A DNA stretch of 12,606 bases from an uncultured Anaerolineaceae bacterium (GTDB taxonomy: Bacteria > Chloroflexota > Anaerolineae > Anaerolineales > Anaerolineaceae): positions 1 through 12,606 of the forward strand of contig CALCQT010000496.1 of assembly GCA_937894825.1 (NCBI GenBank), written 5' to 3'. Positions 1-6,650 of this stretch are shown in pieces. The notes under the pieces were generated by a model. The model did not search any database. It saw nothing but the letters and a program-made list of their open reading frames with translations, and was not told where the DNA came from. Every line of letters begins with the position of its first letter. Positions within the stretch are counted from its first letter, which is position 1. The position numbers and the translations under genes were made by a program.

Positions 1-373
1 CCGGGGCAATAATAACACCCCTGACACGCTGCTGTTCCAGCATTCCCAACGCTTTTAATTCTTTCTCTCCACTGTTTTGCGTGCCGCAATAGATTAATGA
101 AAAATCACTTTCATCAGCCATTCCAGTAATGCCTTTTAACACCTCAGCAAAAAAAGGGTTGTCAATCTCAGGGATAACCGCACCAATGATATTACTTTCC
201 TGTTTCGAAAGACTCACCGCTGCAGCTGAAGGTTTATATTGGTGCTCCTTAATTACCTTCTCGATTTTTTGTCTTGACTCCTCACTCACATAACCCTTAT
301 TATTGAGCACTCTGGACACAGTAGATTTGGACACTCCCGCCAGCTCTGCGACCCCTTTAATTGTTAACGTCAT
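1..373 (-). CDS. LacI-family transcriptional repressor, N-terminal part (gene runs off the left edge)
   Basis: The first 124 residues are visible; the gene continues beyond the window. Residues about 3-24 form the LacI-type helix-turn-helix (TIKGVAELAGVSKSTVSRVL), followed by the N-N-K-G-Y-V-S wing. Residues 45-57 are the hinge helix region (QYKPSAAAVSL), and the periplasmic-binding-protein-like sugar-sensing domain begins at NIIGAVIPEIDNPFF (61-75). Proteins of this family are dimeric cytoplasmic repressors that usually control sugar or nucleoside uptake and catabolism genes. The ligand cannot be judged from this fragment. The ATG has an AAAGG Shine-Dalgarno a few bases upstream. Two boxes resembling LacI-type operators lie in the upstream region, one of them inside a promoter spacer, so autoregulation is likely. 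No target operon is visible; it is probably to the left of the window. Confidence 0.93.
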   Translation of the reverse strand, partial: MTLTIKGVAELAGVSKSTVSRVLNNKGYVSEESRQKIEKVIKEHQYKPSAAAVSLSKQESNIIGAVIPEIDNPFFAEVLKGITGMADESDFSLIYCGTQNSGEKELKALGMLEQQRVRGVIIAP

Positions 374-394
374 AAAGGACCTTTTTAATTCAGT

Positions 395-423
395 ATTATA
401 AAACCGTTCCCACTATACGACTA
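395..423 (-). promoter_or_regulatory. Proximal promoter candidate of the LacI-family gene
   Basis: A perfect TATAAT -10 (395-400) is preceded at 17 bp by TAGTCG (418-423), which is a poor -35. The spacer carries the operator-like box GGAACGGTTT (401-410), directly against the -10. Binding of the repressor here would block its own promoter. The -10 match is seen; the regulation is inferred. Confidence 0.45.
401..410. promoter_or_regulatory. Operator-like box 1 (AAACCGTTCC)
   Basis: The box contains the A-A-C-C-G-T-T core typical of LacI-family operators. It repeats, with one base missing, the box at 543-553. It lies between the -35 and -10 of the proximal promoter. Confidence 0.4.
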
Positions 424-542
424 ACGTGGATTTCATGTAAAAATCATAAAATATTAATAAGTTTTAAGTTAAATTCAATAAATAATTAGCAGATGAAAAA
501 CTTTTGTCTTTGCCGTTTACCGAATTCCAGCCTATTTTTAGC

Positions 543-553
543 AAACCGGTTCC
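543..553. promoter_or_regulatory. Operator-like box 2 (AAACCGGTTCC)
   Basis: The box contains the perfect palindrome AACCGGTT (544-551), with the central CpG common to LacI-family operators. It lies just downstream of the expected start site of the distal promoter at 567-595, where bound repressor would act as a roadblock. Confidence 0.45.
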
Positions 554-566
554 ATAAACCATTTTC

Positions 567-595
567 AGTATAATACGATAAAACCAGTGTGTCAA
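567..595 (-). promoter_or_regulatory. Distal, near-consensus promoter reading toward the LacI-family gene
   Basis: TTGACA (590-595), a 17-bp spacer and TATACT (567-572) on the minus strand make a near-ideal sigma70-type promoter. Its start site would be near 560, giving a leader of about 190 nt ahead of the ATG at 373. The leader is very AT-rich, and I see no riboswitch or long open frame in it. Confidence 0.7.
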
Positions 596-797
596 TAATG
601 AATTTAAAGAGGCATTCCGCATCAAAATGGGATATATCGCAATCAGAAGGGGAAATAATGTTTATCCATGCATAACTTCATACTAGGACAGAGAGATACT
701 GTACTCACATTCTTCTCTGACAAGCATAAAACGCCAGCAACACAATCATCGGTAACATCATCGGCAGAGAAACTGAGTTGCATTCCAACATGCGTTA

Positions 798-833
798 TAA
801 ACAGCGCGGGATCGTTTGATCCCGCGCTGTTTA
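798..833 (-). terminator. Hairpin terminator downstream of ileS
   Basis: A 16-bp perfect inverted repeat (AAACAGCGCGGGATC core, arms 798-813 and 818-833) encloses a four-base loop. It begins 27 bases after the ileS stop codon. On the minus strand the T-tract is short (TTTAT), so termination may rely mainly on the very GC-rich stem. Confidence 0.75.
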
Positions 834-859
834 AACTTTATCCTTATCTGTATCTGTGC

Positions 860-3800
860 CTACTGCGCCTTCCGCAACCCGACCTTAACCGTCTCACCGT
901 CGAACGCATCTTCAACGGACGCCCAGTCAGCCGGCACAGAACCGGAATTCAGCGACAGCGCCAGCGTCTCATTCTCGATATAAGCCGCGTTCTCCGCAAC
1001 CGCCTCAGCCAACAGCGCACTCGCTTCATAAATCACATCAATACGATCCGAAATCTCCAGCCCGGCAGTCTTGCGCAGGTCCTGCACCCGGCGCACGAAC
1101 TCCCGCGCCAGCCCTTCCTTCACCAGATCAGGCGTCAGACGCGAATCCAGCGCAGCGATGTTCGCACCACTCGACGCCACCACAAAGCCCTCGTGCGCAT
1201 TGGCCCGCACTTCGACCTCATCCGCCAGAATTTCGAATGGCTCGCCGTCGACATTCACCGTCACAGCATTTCCTTCAAATAACGCTTTGCCTGCCTCCAT
1301 CGGCTCCAACGCCAGGATCGCTTTGCGCAGCGCAGGGAACAGCTTGCCATACTTCTGCCCCAGCTGTTTCGGCTGCGGATTCAGCGTGAAATCCATCGCC
1401 TCAGCAGCCGCATCCAGCAACCGTACCTTTTTTACATTCAGCTCTTCTTCCAGAATATCCGCGTACTTTTCAACCACCGGGCGATCCTCCGCTGAACCAA
1501 CAGAGAACGCGCATTCAGCCAGCGGCTGACGCACTTTCAGATTCTCTTTATTCCGCGCGGCGTGACCCAGCGAAGCCAAATCCACAACCAGATCCATCTC
1601 ATGATTCAGCTGCTCATCGATCAGAGCCGCATCGTAAGTCGGCCAATCAGCCATATGAACCGATTCCACTGCCTGCGCATCTGTCGAACAGACCAGATTC
1701 CGGTAGAGTTCATCCGCCACAAACGGCATAGCCGGTGCAATCAGTTTCGCCACCGTCACCAGGGCTGTGTAGAGCGTCTGGTAAGCCGCGTTTTTGTCTG
1801 CGTCCCCTTCGCTCTTCCAGAAACGGCGGCGTGACCGGCGCAGATACCAGTTGGAAAGCTGATCCACAAAGGCCTGGATCGGACGGGTCGCCGCGGTCAC
1901 GTCATACTCTTCATACGCCTTCGTAATCGAACGTACCAGCGCGTTCAACGCCGAAAGCAGCCAACGATCCAGATCGCTGGGTTCCACCGCCTGTCCCGGT
2001 TCCGGTTTCCAGCCGTCCAAATTGGCGTAGGTCACAAAAAACGAGTAGGTGTTCCAAAGCTGCAGCGTGAATGTTCGCAGCACCTCATGCACCAGATTCG
2101 AGGAGAAACGGCGCTCCTGTCCGGCAGGGCTGGAGGTGAACAGATACCAGCGCATTGCATCGGCGCCGTTCTCTTTCATCACTTCCCAGGGCGAAACCAC
2201 ATTCCCGACATGCTTCGACATCTTGCGCCCTTTTTCATCCAGCACCAGCCCCAAACAAATCACGTTTTTGAAACTTTCCTGATCCATCAGCAACGTGCTG
2301 ATAGCGTGCAGTGAATAGAACCAACCGCGGGTCTGATCGATGGCTTCGCAGATGTAATCTGCCGGGAATTCGGTCTTGAATTCAGCCTCATTCTTGAGCG
2401 GGTACCCCCACTGGGCATACGGCATCGCGCCCGAATCAAACCAGACGTCGATCAATTCCTGAACCCGATGCATCGTCCCGCCGCATTCCGGACAGGCATA
2501 GCTCACCTCGTCCACATACGGCCGGTGAAGTTCAAGTTCGGAATAATCCTTTCCGGTTTTCGCGCTCAATTCTTCACGGCTGCCGACGCATTCCTGATGC
2601 TGGCAATCCTCACAGATCCAGACCGGCAGCGGCGTGCCCCAATAGCGATTCCGCCCCAGCGCCCAGTCAATGTTGTTCTCCAGCCAATTGCCGAAACGGC
2701 CGTGCTTGATATGTCCCGGATACCAGTTGATTCGCTCGTTCAGTTCAACCAGCCGATCCTTAAATTGGCTGGTGCGGATATACCAGGTCGGTCGCGCCAT
2801 GTACAGCAGCGGTGTGTCGCAGCGCCAACAAAACGGATAGGTATGTTTGATTTTGCCGTGCCGCAGCATCCGGCCGCGCCCGACCAGTTCCTTGATGATC
2901 AACGGATCCGCGTCCTTGACGAAAATCCCGGCCCAGGGCGTGATTTCCGGAACAAACTTTCCGTCGTTACCCACCGTCATCAGCACCGGCAGATTTTCAC
3001 GTTTTCCGGTCTCCATGTCCTCCGCACCGAACGACGGCGCTGTGTGCACCAGCCCGGTACCGTCCTCCGTTGTGACATAGGTCGCCAACACCACCCGGTG
3101 CGCCGGTTTGTCCAGCGGCAGGAACCGATACAATGGCTCATACTTCCAGCCTTCCAATTCGCTGCCTCGGTAGGTTTTGAGAATTTTGATTTCCTCTTCG
3201 GGGAAAACCGTCGGAATCAACGATTCCGCCATGATCAACTTTTCGGCAGAGCCATCCTCAGTCGCCCGTTCAAATTTTGCGTACGTCACGTCCGGATGGG
3301 CTGCGATCGCCGTATTGGCCGGCAGCGTCCAGGGCGTGGTCGTCCAGACGAGCAAATTGGTATCCGGCTCGTCCAGTAGTTTGAAACGGACATAAATGGA
3401 GGGATCCTCCACCTCATGATAGCCTTGCGCCACCTCATGATCCGCCAACGGCGTACCGCAGCGCGGACAATAGGGCACGATCTTGAAACCCTGATACAGC
3501 AAATCGCGATCAAAGAAATTCTTCAGGATGCTCCAGACCGACTCGATATATTCGTCTTTATAGGTGACGTAAGCTTCGTCCAGATCAACCCAGTAAGCAA
3601 TCCGCTCCGTCATCCGTTCCCATTCCTGGATATTGGTAAAAGCGGATTCTTTACAGAGAGCGTTGAATTTGGCGATGCCGTAATCTTCGATGTCCTGTTT
3701 CTGTTTAAAGCCAAGTTTCTTCTCAACTTCGATTTCCACCGGCAGCCCATGCGTGTCCCAGCCGCCGCGGCGGTGAATATGGCAGCCTTGCATGGTACGA

Positions 3801-4012
3801 TAGCGCAAAATTACATCCTTAAACGAGCGGGAAAGAACGTGATGCACGCCGGGTTTTCCGTTGGCAGTCGGCGGTCCCTCGTAAAAGACATATTCTTTTG
3901 CGCCTTTGCGGTTCTCAGTGGATTTCCGAAAGATGTCGTTCTCTTTCCAGAAAGCCAGAACGCCTTCCTCCATTTCATTGACATTCAATTTTGCCGAAAC
4001 TGGTTTGAACAT
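860..4012 (-). CDS. ileS: Isoleucyl-tRNA synthetase, type 2 (IleRS2), with altered HIGH motif
   Basis: This cytoplasmic enzyme charges tRNA-Ile with isoleucine. The predicted product has 1050 residues, the length of eukaryote-like type-2 IleRS rather than the roughly 930 of common bacterial type 1. The class I catalytic signature lies at residues 55-58 and reads G-V-H-H within PTANGKPGVHHVL, where HxGH is expected. The KMSKS loop reads KMSKH (597-601). The editing domain spans about 205-400, with WTTTPWTLPAN (223-233) and GTGLVHTAPSFGAED (318-332). Metal-binding-type cysteine pairs occur at 182/185, 467/470 and 507/510. The C-terminal third is the anticodon-binding region. The ATG follows AGGAGA at close spacing. 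A T-box leader precedes the gene and a strong hairpin follows it, so it appears monocistronic. The family assignment is firm; the antibiotic-resistance implication is inferred from the motif. Confidence 0.97.
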   Translation of the reverse strand: MFKPVSAKLNVNEMEEGVLAFWKENDIFRKSTENRKGAKEYVFYEGPPTANGKPGVHHVLSRSFKDVILRYRTMQGCHIHRRGGWDTHGLPVEIEVEKKLGFKQKQDIEDYGIAKFNALCKESAFTNIQEWERMTERIAYWVDLDEAYVTYKDEYIESVWSILKNFFDRDLLYQGFKIVPYCPRCGTPLADHEVAQGYHEVEDPSIYVRFKLLDEPDTNLLVWTTTPWTLPANTAIAAHPDVTYAKFERATEDGSAEKLIMAESLIPTVFPEEEIKILKTYRGSELEGWKYEPLYRFLPLDKPAHRVVLATYVTTEDGTGLVHTAPSFGAEDMETGKRENLPVLMTVGNDGKFVPEITPWAGIFVKDADPLIIKELVGRGRMLRHGKIKHTYPFCWRCDTPLLYMARPTWYIRTSQFKDRLVELNERINWYPGHIKHGRFGNWLENNIDWALGRNRYWGTPLPVWICEDCQHQECVGSREELSAKTGKDYSELELHRPYVDEVSYACPECGGTMHRVQELIDVWFDSGAMPYAQWGYPLKNEAEFKTEFPADYICEAIDQTRGWFYSLHAISTLLMDQESFKNVICLGLVLDEKGRKMSKHVGNVVSPWEVMKENGADAMRWYLFTSSPAGQERRFSSNLVHEVLRTFTLQLWNTYSFFVTYANLDGWKPEPGQAVEPSDLDRWLLSALNALVRSITKAYEEYDVTAATRPIQAFVDQLSNWYLRRSRRRFWKSEGDADKNAAYQTLYTALVTVAKLIAPAMPFVADELYRNLVCSTDAQAVESVHMADWPTYDAALIDEQLNHEMDLVVDLASLGHAARNKENLKVRQPLAECAFSVGSAEDRPVVEKYADILEEELNVKKVRLLDAAAEAMDFTLNPQPKQLGQKYGKLFPALRKAILALEPMEAGKALFEGNAVTVNVDGEPFEILADEVEVRANAHEGFVVASSGANIAALDSRLTPDLVKEGLAREFVRRVQDLRKTAGLEISDRIDVIYEASALLAEAVAENAAYIENETLALSLNSGSVPADWASVEDAFDGETVKVGLRKAQ

Positions 4013-4041
4013 TGCTCTCCTCTGATCATAAACGTGTTATT

Positions 4042-4069
4042 AAAAAGAAATCCGCCCCAAAAGGGACGG
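4042..4069 (-). terminator. Intrinsic terminator of the ileS T-box leader
   Basis: On the minus strand CCGTCCC-TTTT-GGGGCGG is followed by a T-rich run (4042-4050). This hairpin competes with the antiterminator formed by the T-box sequence, so it is the off state of the leader. It lies about 30 nt before the ileS start codon. Confidence 0.88.
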
Positions 4070-4290
4070 GATTATTCCGCGGTACCACCCTGATTCTCAC
4101 CGGCAGGCCCGGTGAGCGCTCCTGTTCCCGATAACGGAGGATGTCCGTCGCACTTACTGGCAACGCGCTGCGTTCAGTTTGAAGCTCCGAAAGGATTTTC
4201 TCCCTGCTCCGGTCAACCCGGCTCTCACTTTCCCGGATTCGCTGTGGCCTTCGATACAGAGGTACTCGTTTTCATCATCGCCTAAGATAT
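4042..4290 (-). promoter_or_regulatory. T-box riboswitch leader of ileS, specifier AUC
   Basis: The hallmark T-box AGGGTGGTACCGCGG is at 4077-4091 on the minus strand. Stem I is recognisable upstream: a GATGATGA start near 4280, the AGCGAA-CCGGG...GAGAGCCGGG distal region, and the specifier-loop strand GAAAATCCTTTCGGAG. The codon ATC (4194-4196) sits in that strand at the specifier position and matches isoleucine. Two further hairpins (ACGGA/TCCGT and CTCACCGG/CCGGTGAG) precede the T-box. Uncharged tRNA-Ile is expected to pair with the specifier and the T-box bulge, preventing termination and switching ileS on. The left limit assumes transcription starts near 4290. Confidence 0.93.
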
Positions 4291-4297
4291 CGATTGT

Positions 4298-4326
4298 ATT
4301 TAACCATATTTCTCAGGAATGGTCAA
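4298..4326 (-). promoter_or_regulatory. ileS promoter candidate
   Basis: TTGACC (4321-4326), a 17-bp spacer and TTAAAT (4298-4303) fit a sigma70-type promoter. It is correctly placed to start the T-box transcript near 4290. The -35 is strong and the -10 only moderate. Confidence 0.55.
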
Positions 4327-4374
4327 ATTTTGTGACTGGGGAAAATATTCCGGAAATGAAATGTGGGCAGTTGA

Positions 4375-4420
4375 GCCAAAACTTCCGGTTTTGGCAGTGT
4401 TTTACTTCCGACTTTGGCAG
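4375..4420. repeat. Inverted repeat plus 17-bp imperfect direct repeat upstream of the YjbQ-like gene
   Basis: GCCAAAAC (4375-4382) and GTTTTGGC (4388-4395) form an 8-bp inverted repeat around TTCCG. The overlapping sequence ACTTCCGGTTTTGGCAG (4381-4397) recurs as ACTTCCGACTTTGGCAG (4404-4420), two mismatches and 23 bp apart. That is about two helical turns, which would place two bound proteins on the same face. The cluster lies just upstream of the promoter at 4441-4470 and between two divergent genes. Confidence 0.5.
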
Positions 4421-4440
4421 ATTTGTAAAAAAACTTCTTC

Positions 4441-4470
4441 CAGACAACTTCGATTCAAGCATGCTACAAT
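4441..4470 (+). promoter_or_regulatory. Promoter candidate of the YjbQ-like gene
   Basis: TACAAT (4465-4470) is preceded directly by TGC, an extended -10 feature. CAGACA (4441-4446) lies at 18 bp and is a partial -35. The start site would be near 4477, about 45 nt before the gene. Confidence 0.5.
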
Positions 4471-4519
4471 TTTTCATAATCCAAAAATTGGCATTGAAGA
4501 AACAGGAGGCATCATAAAA

Positions 4520-4915
4520 TTGAACATGCGCTACGAATATACACTTCACACCCTGCATGAGGATTTTTATGAGATCACGGCGCAGGTCCGGGACGCCATC
4601 ACGAAAAGCGGTGTCGCGGACGGGCTGTGCGTGGTTTTTTGTCCGCACACCACAGCCGGCATCATCATCAACGAAAACGCCGACCCCGACGTGGTGCACG
4701 ACCTGTTGCTCGGGTTGGCAAGAGCCTTCCCGGACCGCCCCGAATTCCGTCATGGCGAGGGCAATTCGGCGGCCCACCTGAAGGCCAGCGCCATCGGTTC
4801 CAGCGTCACCATCCTTATTCAGGGTGGCAGACCGATCCTCGGCACCTGGCAGGGCATCTACTTCTGCGAGTTCGACCCACCGCGCCGGCGTAAATTCTTC
4901 GTTCAAGTGCAATAA
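4520..4915 (+). CDS. YjbQ/UPF0047 family protein (secondary thiamine-phosphate synthase-type enzyme)
   Basis: This small cytoplasmic protein of about 130 residues is a full-length member of UPF0047. Counted from the ATG at 4526, the family core is seen as FCPHTTAGIIINENAD (38-53), FRHGEGNSAAHLKAS (75-89) and GTWQGIYFCEFDPPRRR (106-122). The conserved H41, H76, E78 and H84 are good candidates for metal or active-site residues. Some members can replace thiamine-phosphate synthase when overexpressed, but the true role of the family is not settled. The start is uncertain. AGGAGG (4504-4509) is 10 bases before an in-frame TTG at 4520, which I prefer, and 16 bases before the ATG at 4526. The gene is divergent from ileS and probably has its own promoter. 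No thiamine genes are near. Confidence 0.92.
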   Translation: MNMRYEYTLHTLHEDFYEITAQVRDAITKSGVADGLCVVFCPHTTAGIIINENADPDVVHDLLLGLARAFPDRPEFRHGEGNSAAHLKASAIGSSVTILIQGGRPILGTWQGIYFCEFDPPRRRKFFVQVQ

Positions 4916-4927
4916 CCGCACTTTGCA

Positions 4928-4953
4928 AAATATGACAAACAGGTGTCATGTTT
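4928..4953 (+). terminator. Hairpin between the YjbQ-like gene and the GNAT gene (terminator or operator)
   Basis: AAATATGACA and TGTCATGTTT pair over 10 bp, including one T-G wobble, around the loop AACAGG. The hairpin starts 12 bases after the stop codon of the upstream gene. The T-tract is only three bases, so it may be a weak terminator. Alternatively its core ATGACA-N6-TGTCAT is a protein-binding palindrome in the upstream region of the next gene. Confidence 0.4.
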
Positions 4954-4996
4954 AGGATCGTACAATGAGTTGGGAAATCGGAAGGAGATGCCTGTT

Positions 4997-5752
4997 ATGA
5001 GCAATCAATTTATTAACCTGACAACAGATAATGTTGCGCAGGAACATCTTTGCTGCGCCATCACGGACAAAAAACATCAGAGCGGAGTCGCCGTGAAACG
5101 GGCCTGGCTGGCGGAACGCTTCCCGGAGGGGCACACCTTCCGGAAACTGGACGCGAAAGGCAAAGTATTCATCGAATACGCCCCGCTGGAGAAAGCCTGG
5201 GTGCCCGTCACTGGCGAAAACTATCTTTACATCCATTGCCTGTGGGTTTCAGGCAGCTTCAAGGGGCAAGGCCACGGACAGGCGTTGCTGGAATATAGCA
5301 TCGCCGACACAAAAGCGCGCGGCAGATCCGGCATTTGTGTGCTCTGCGGGAAAAAGAAAACGCCGTTTCTCTCCGACAAGAAGTTCCTCTTGAACTTCGG
5401 TTTTGAGCCGGTCGACAGCATTGGCGATTACGAACTGCTGGCGCTCTCCTTTGACGGCAGCCGCCCCTCGTTCACAGAAGCCGCCAGGCAGCAACGCATT
5501 GATGATGAAAGGCTGACAATCTTCTATGGAAAGCAATGCCCATACATTCCGAATTGCCTGGAACAGGTACAAACTTATTGCACGGATAACGCCATTCCGC
5601 TCCAATTGATCCCGGTGGACTCGCTGGAAAAAGCAAAAAACCTGCCCTGCGTCTTCAATAACTGGGCCACTTTTTACAAAGGCCGATTTGCGGGTGTTCA
5701 TCTGCTGAATGAAGGGTATCTGAAAAAACTCCTGGACGAGCCGGGTAACTAA
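4997..5752 (+). CDS. GNAT N-acetyltransferase fused to a thioredoxin-like/YoaP C-terminal region
   Basis: The predicted protein has 251 residues. The N-terminal half is a GNAT acetyltransferase: the acetyl-CoA pyrophosphate-binding loop KGQGHGQALLEYS lies at 89-101, following the strand YLYIHCLWVSG. The second part (about 172-250) begins LTIFYGKQCPYIPNC, continues with ENAKNLPC-type residues (EKAKNLPCVF, 211-220), and ends FYKGRFAGVHLLNEGYLKKLL. This matches the YoaP-like C-terminal domain, and the Cys-Pro-Tyr near a first strand plus a later Leu-Pro resembles a thioredoxin fold. The substrate is unknown. Start: AAGGAG (4981-4986) is 10 bases before the ATG at 4997; upstream ATGs at 4943 and 4988 are poorly placed. 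The stop codon overlaps the next start (TAATG), so the two products are probably made together. Confidence 0.9.
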   Translation: MSNQFINLTTDNVAQEHLCCAITDKKHQSGVAVKRAWLAERFPEGHTFRKLDAKGKVFIEYAPLEKAWVPVTGENYLYIHCLWVSGSFKGQGHGQALLEYSIADTKARGRSGICVLCGKKKTPFLSDKKFLLNFGFEPVDSIGDYELLALSFDGSRPSFTEAARQQRIDDERLTIFYGKQCPYIPNCLEQVQTYCTDNAIPLQLIPVDSLEKAKNLPCVFNNWATFYKGRFAGVHLLNEGYLKKLLDEPGN

Positions 5753-6615
5753 TGCATTTCGCGGACTACAAGAGCATTCTTTCGCAGAAGAACGGCATGA
5801 ACCTGTATCGCGGCTGCACGCACGGCTGCATTTATTGTGACAGCCGCAGCAGCTGTTATCAGATGACGCATGATTTCGAGGATATTGAGGTCAAACGGAA
5901 CGCGCCTGCGATGCTGGAGGCGGAACTGAAGCGCAGGCGAAAGTCCTGCATGATCGGCACCGGCGCCATGTGTGATCCTTATATCCATTTGGAGGAAGAA
6001 CTGCAGGTCACCCGGCAGTGCCTGGAACGGATCGACAAATATGGCTTTGGGCTGTCCATCCTGACGAAATCCGCGCGCATCCTGCGGGATCTGGACATTC
6101 TGCAGCATATCAACGCACGGACCAAGTGCGTGGTTCAAATGACACTGACAACTTTTGACGAAGATCTGTGCCGAAAGCTTGAGCCGCATGTTTCAACGAC
6201 ACTCGAACGTTTCAAAGCCCTCGAAGCGATGCGCGACGCAGGAATCCCGACGGTCGTCTGGCTCTGTCCCACACTGCCGTTCATCAATGACAGCGAGGAG
6301 AATCTGCGCGGATTGCTGGATTATTGCGTCCGTGCAGCGGTGCGCGGCATCCTCTGTTTCGGTTTCGGCCTGACCTTGCGGGAGGGAAACCGGGAATACT
6401 TTTACCGAATGCTCGACCGTGACTTTCCCGGCATGAAAGAACGATACATCCGCCACTTTGGAAACGCCTACGTCTGCAACAGCCCGAACCATCCCCGGCT
6501 GATGCAGCGCTTCACAGAGGAATGCCGGCAGCACGGTATCCTTCACCAAACGGACGCAGTCTTTGACTATCTGCACCGCTTTGAGGCGAGAGAAAGTCAG
6601 CCGCCGCTTTTTTAG
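5752..6615 (+). CDS. Radical SAM protein, SplB-like/Rv2578c-type (COG1533)
   Basis: The predicted protein has 287 residues and carries the radical SAM signature C22-x3-C26-x2-C29 in YRGCTHGCIYCDSRS, which binds the [4Fe-4S] cluster that cleaves S-adenosylmethionine. Residues 68-80 (IGTGAMCDPYIHL) correspond to the Gly-rich, DPY-containing segment of spore photoproduct lyase-like proteins. It lacks the length and C-terminal features by which I would call a true DNA repair lyase. Extra cysteines (35, 66, 74, 90, 126, 140, 172, 192, 202, 242, 258) are numerous. The ATG shares its first base with the stop codon of the GNAT gene, indicating translational coupling and joint function. The reaction is unknown. 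Modification of a substrate that the GNAT partner also handles is only an inference. Confidence 0.92.
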   Translation: MHFADYKSILSQKNGMNLYRGCTHGCIYCDSRSSCYQMTHDFEDIEVKRNAPAMLEAELKRRRKSCMIGTGAMCDPYIHLEEELQVTRQCLERIDKYGFGLSILTKSARILRDLDILQHINARTKCVVQMTLTTFDEDLCRKLEPHVSTTLERFKALEAMRDAGIPTVVWLCPTLPFINDSEENLRGLLDYCVRAAVRGILCFGFGLTLREGNREYFYRMLDRDFPGMKERYIRHFGNAYVCNSPNHPRLMQRFTEECRQHGILHQTDAVFDYLHRFEARESQPPLF

Positions 6616-6650
6616 CAGCAAAATTCTCTGCAGCGGCCAGAAAATGCCCG

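Larger units (their letters stand above)
374..859. other. Gene-free stretch between the LacI-family gene and ileS
   Basis: The left half holds the regulatory region of the LacI-family gene: two promoter candidates and two operator-like boxes. The right end holds the ileS terminator hairpin. Between about 600 and 797 I see no convincing gene. A good Shine-Dalgarno (AGAAGGGG) precedes an ATG at 658 on the plus strand, but that frame stops after five codons. Confidence 0.6.

Noticed and set aside
509-520. 12-base sequence GTAAACGGCAAA shared with 7990-8001
   Set aside because: Several 12-base matches are expected by chance across 12.6 kb on two strands, and the two places have no common context.
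645-675. Shine-Dalgarno-like AGAAGGGG followed by an ATG at 658
   Set aside because: The frame ends after five codons and no downstream coding remnant is recognisable. The clear promoter in this area reads the other way.
700-790. Minus-strand frame for a short apolar peptide (about 28 residues)
   Set aside because: It has no ribosome binding site, starts next to the ileS terminator and has no recognisable family; chance is the simpler explanation.
2468-3379. Plus-strand open frame of 303 codons inside ileS
   Set aside because: It lies wholly antisense to the strongly supported ileS, lacks a Shine-Dalgarno and reads as low-complexity Arg/Gln/His-rich protein, typical of a shadow frame of a GC-rich gene.
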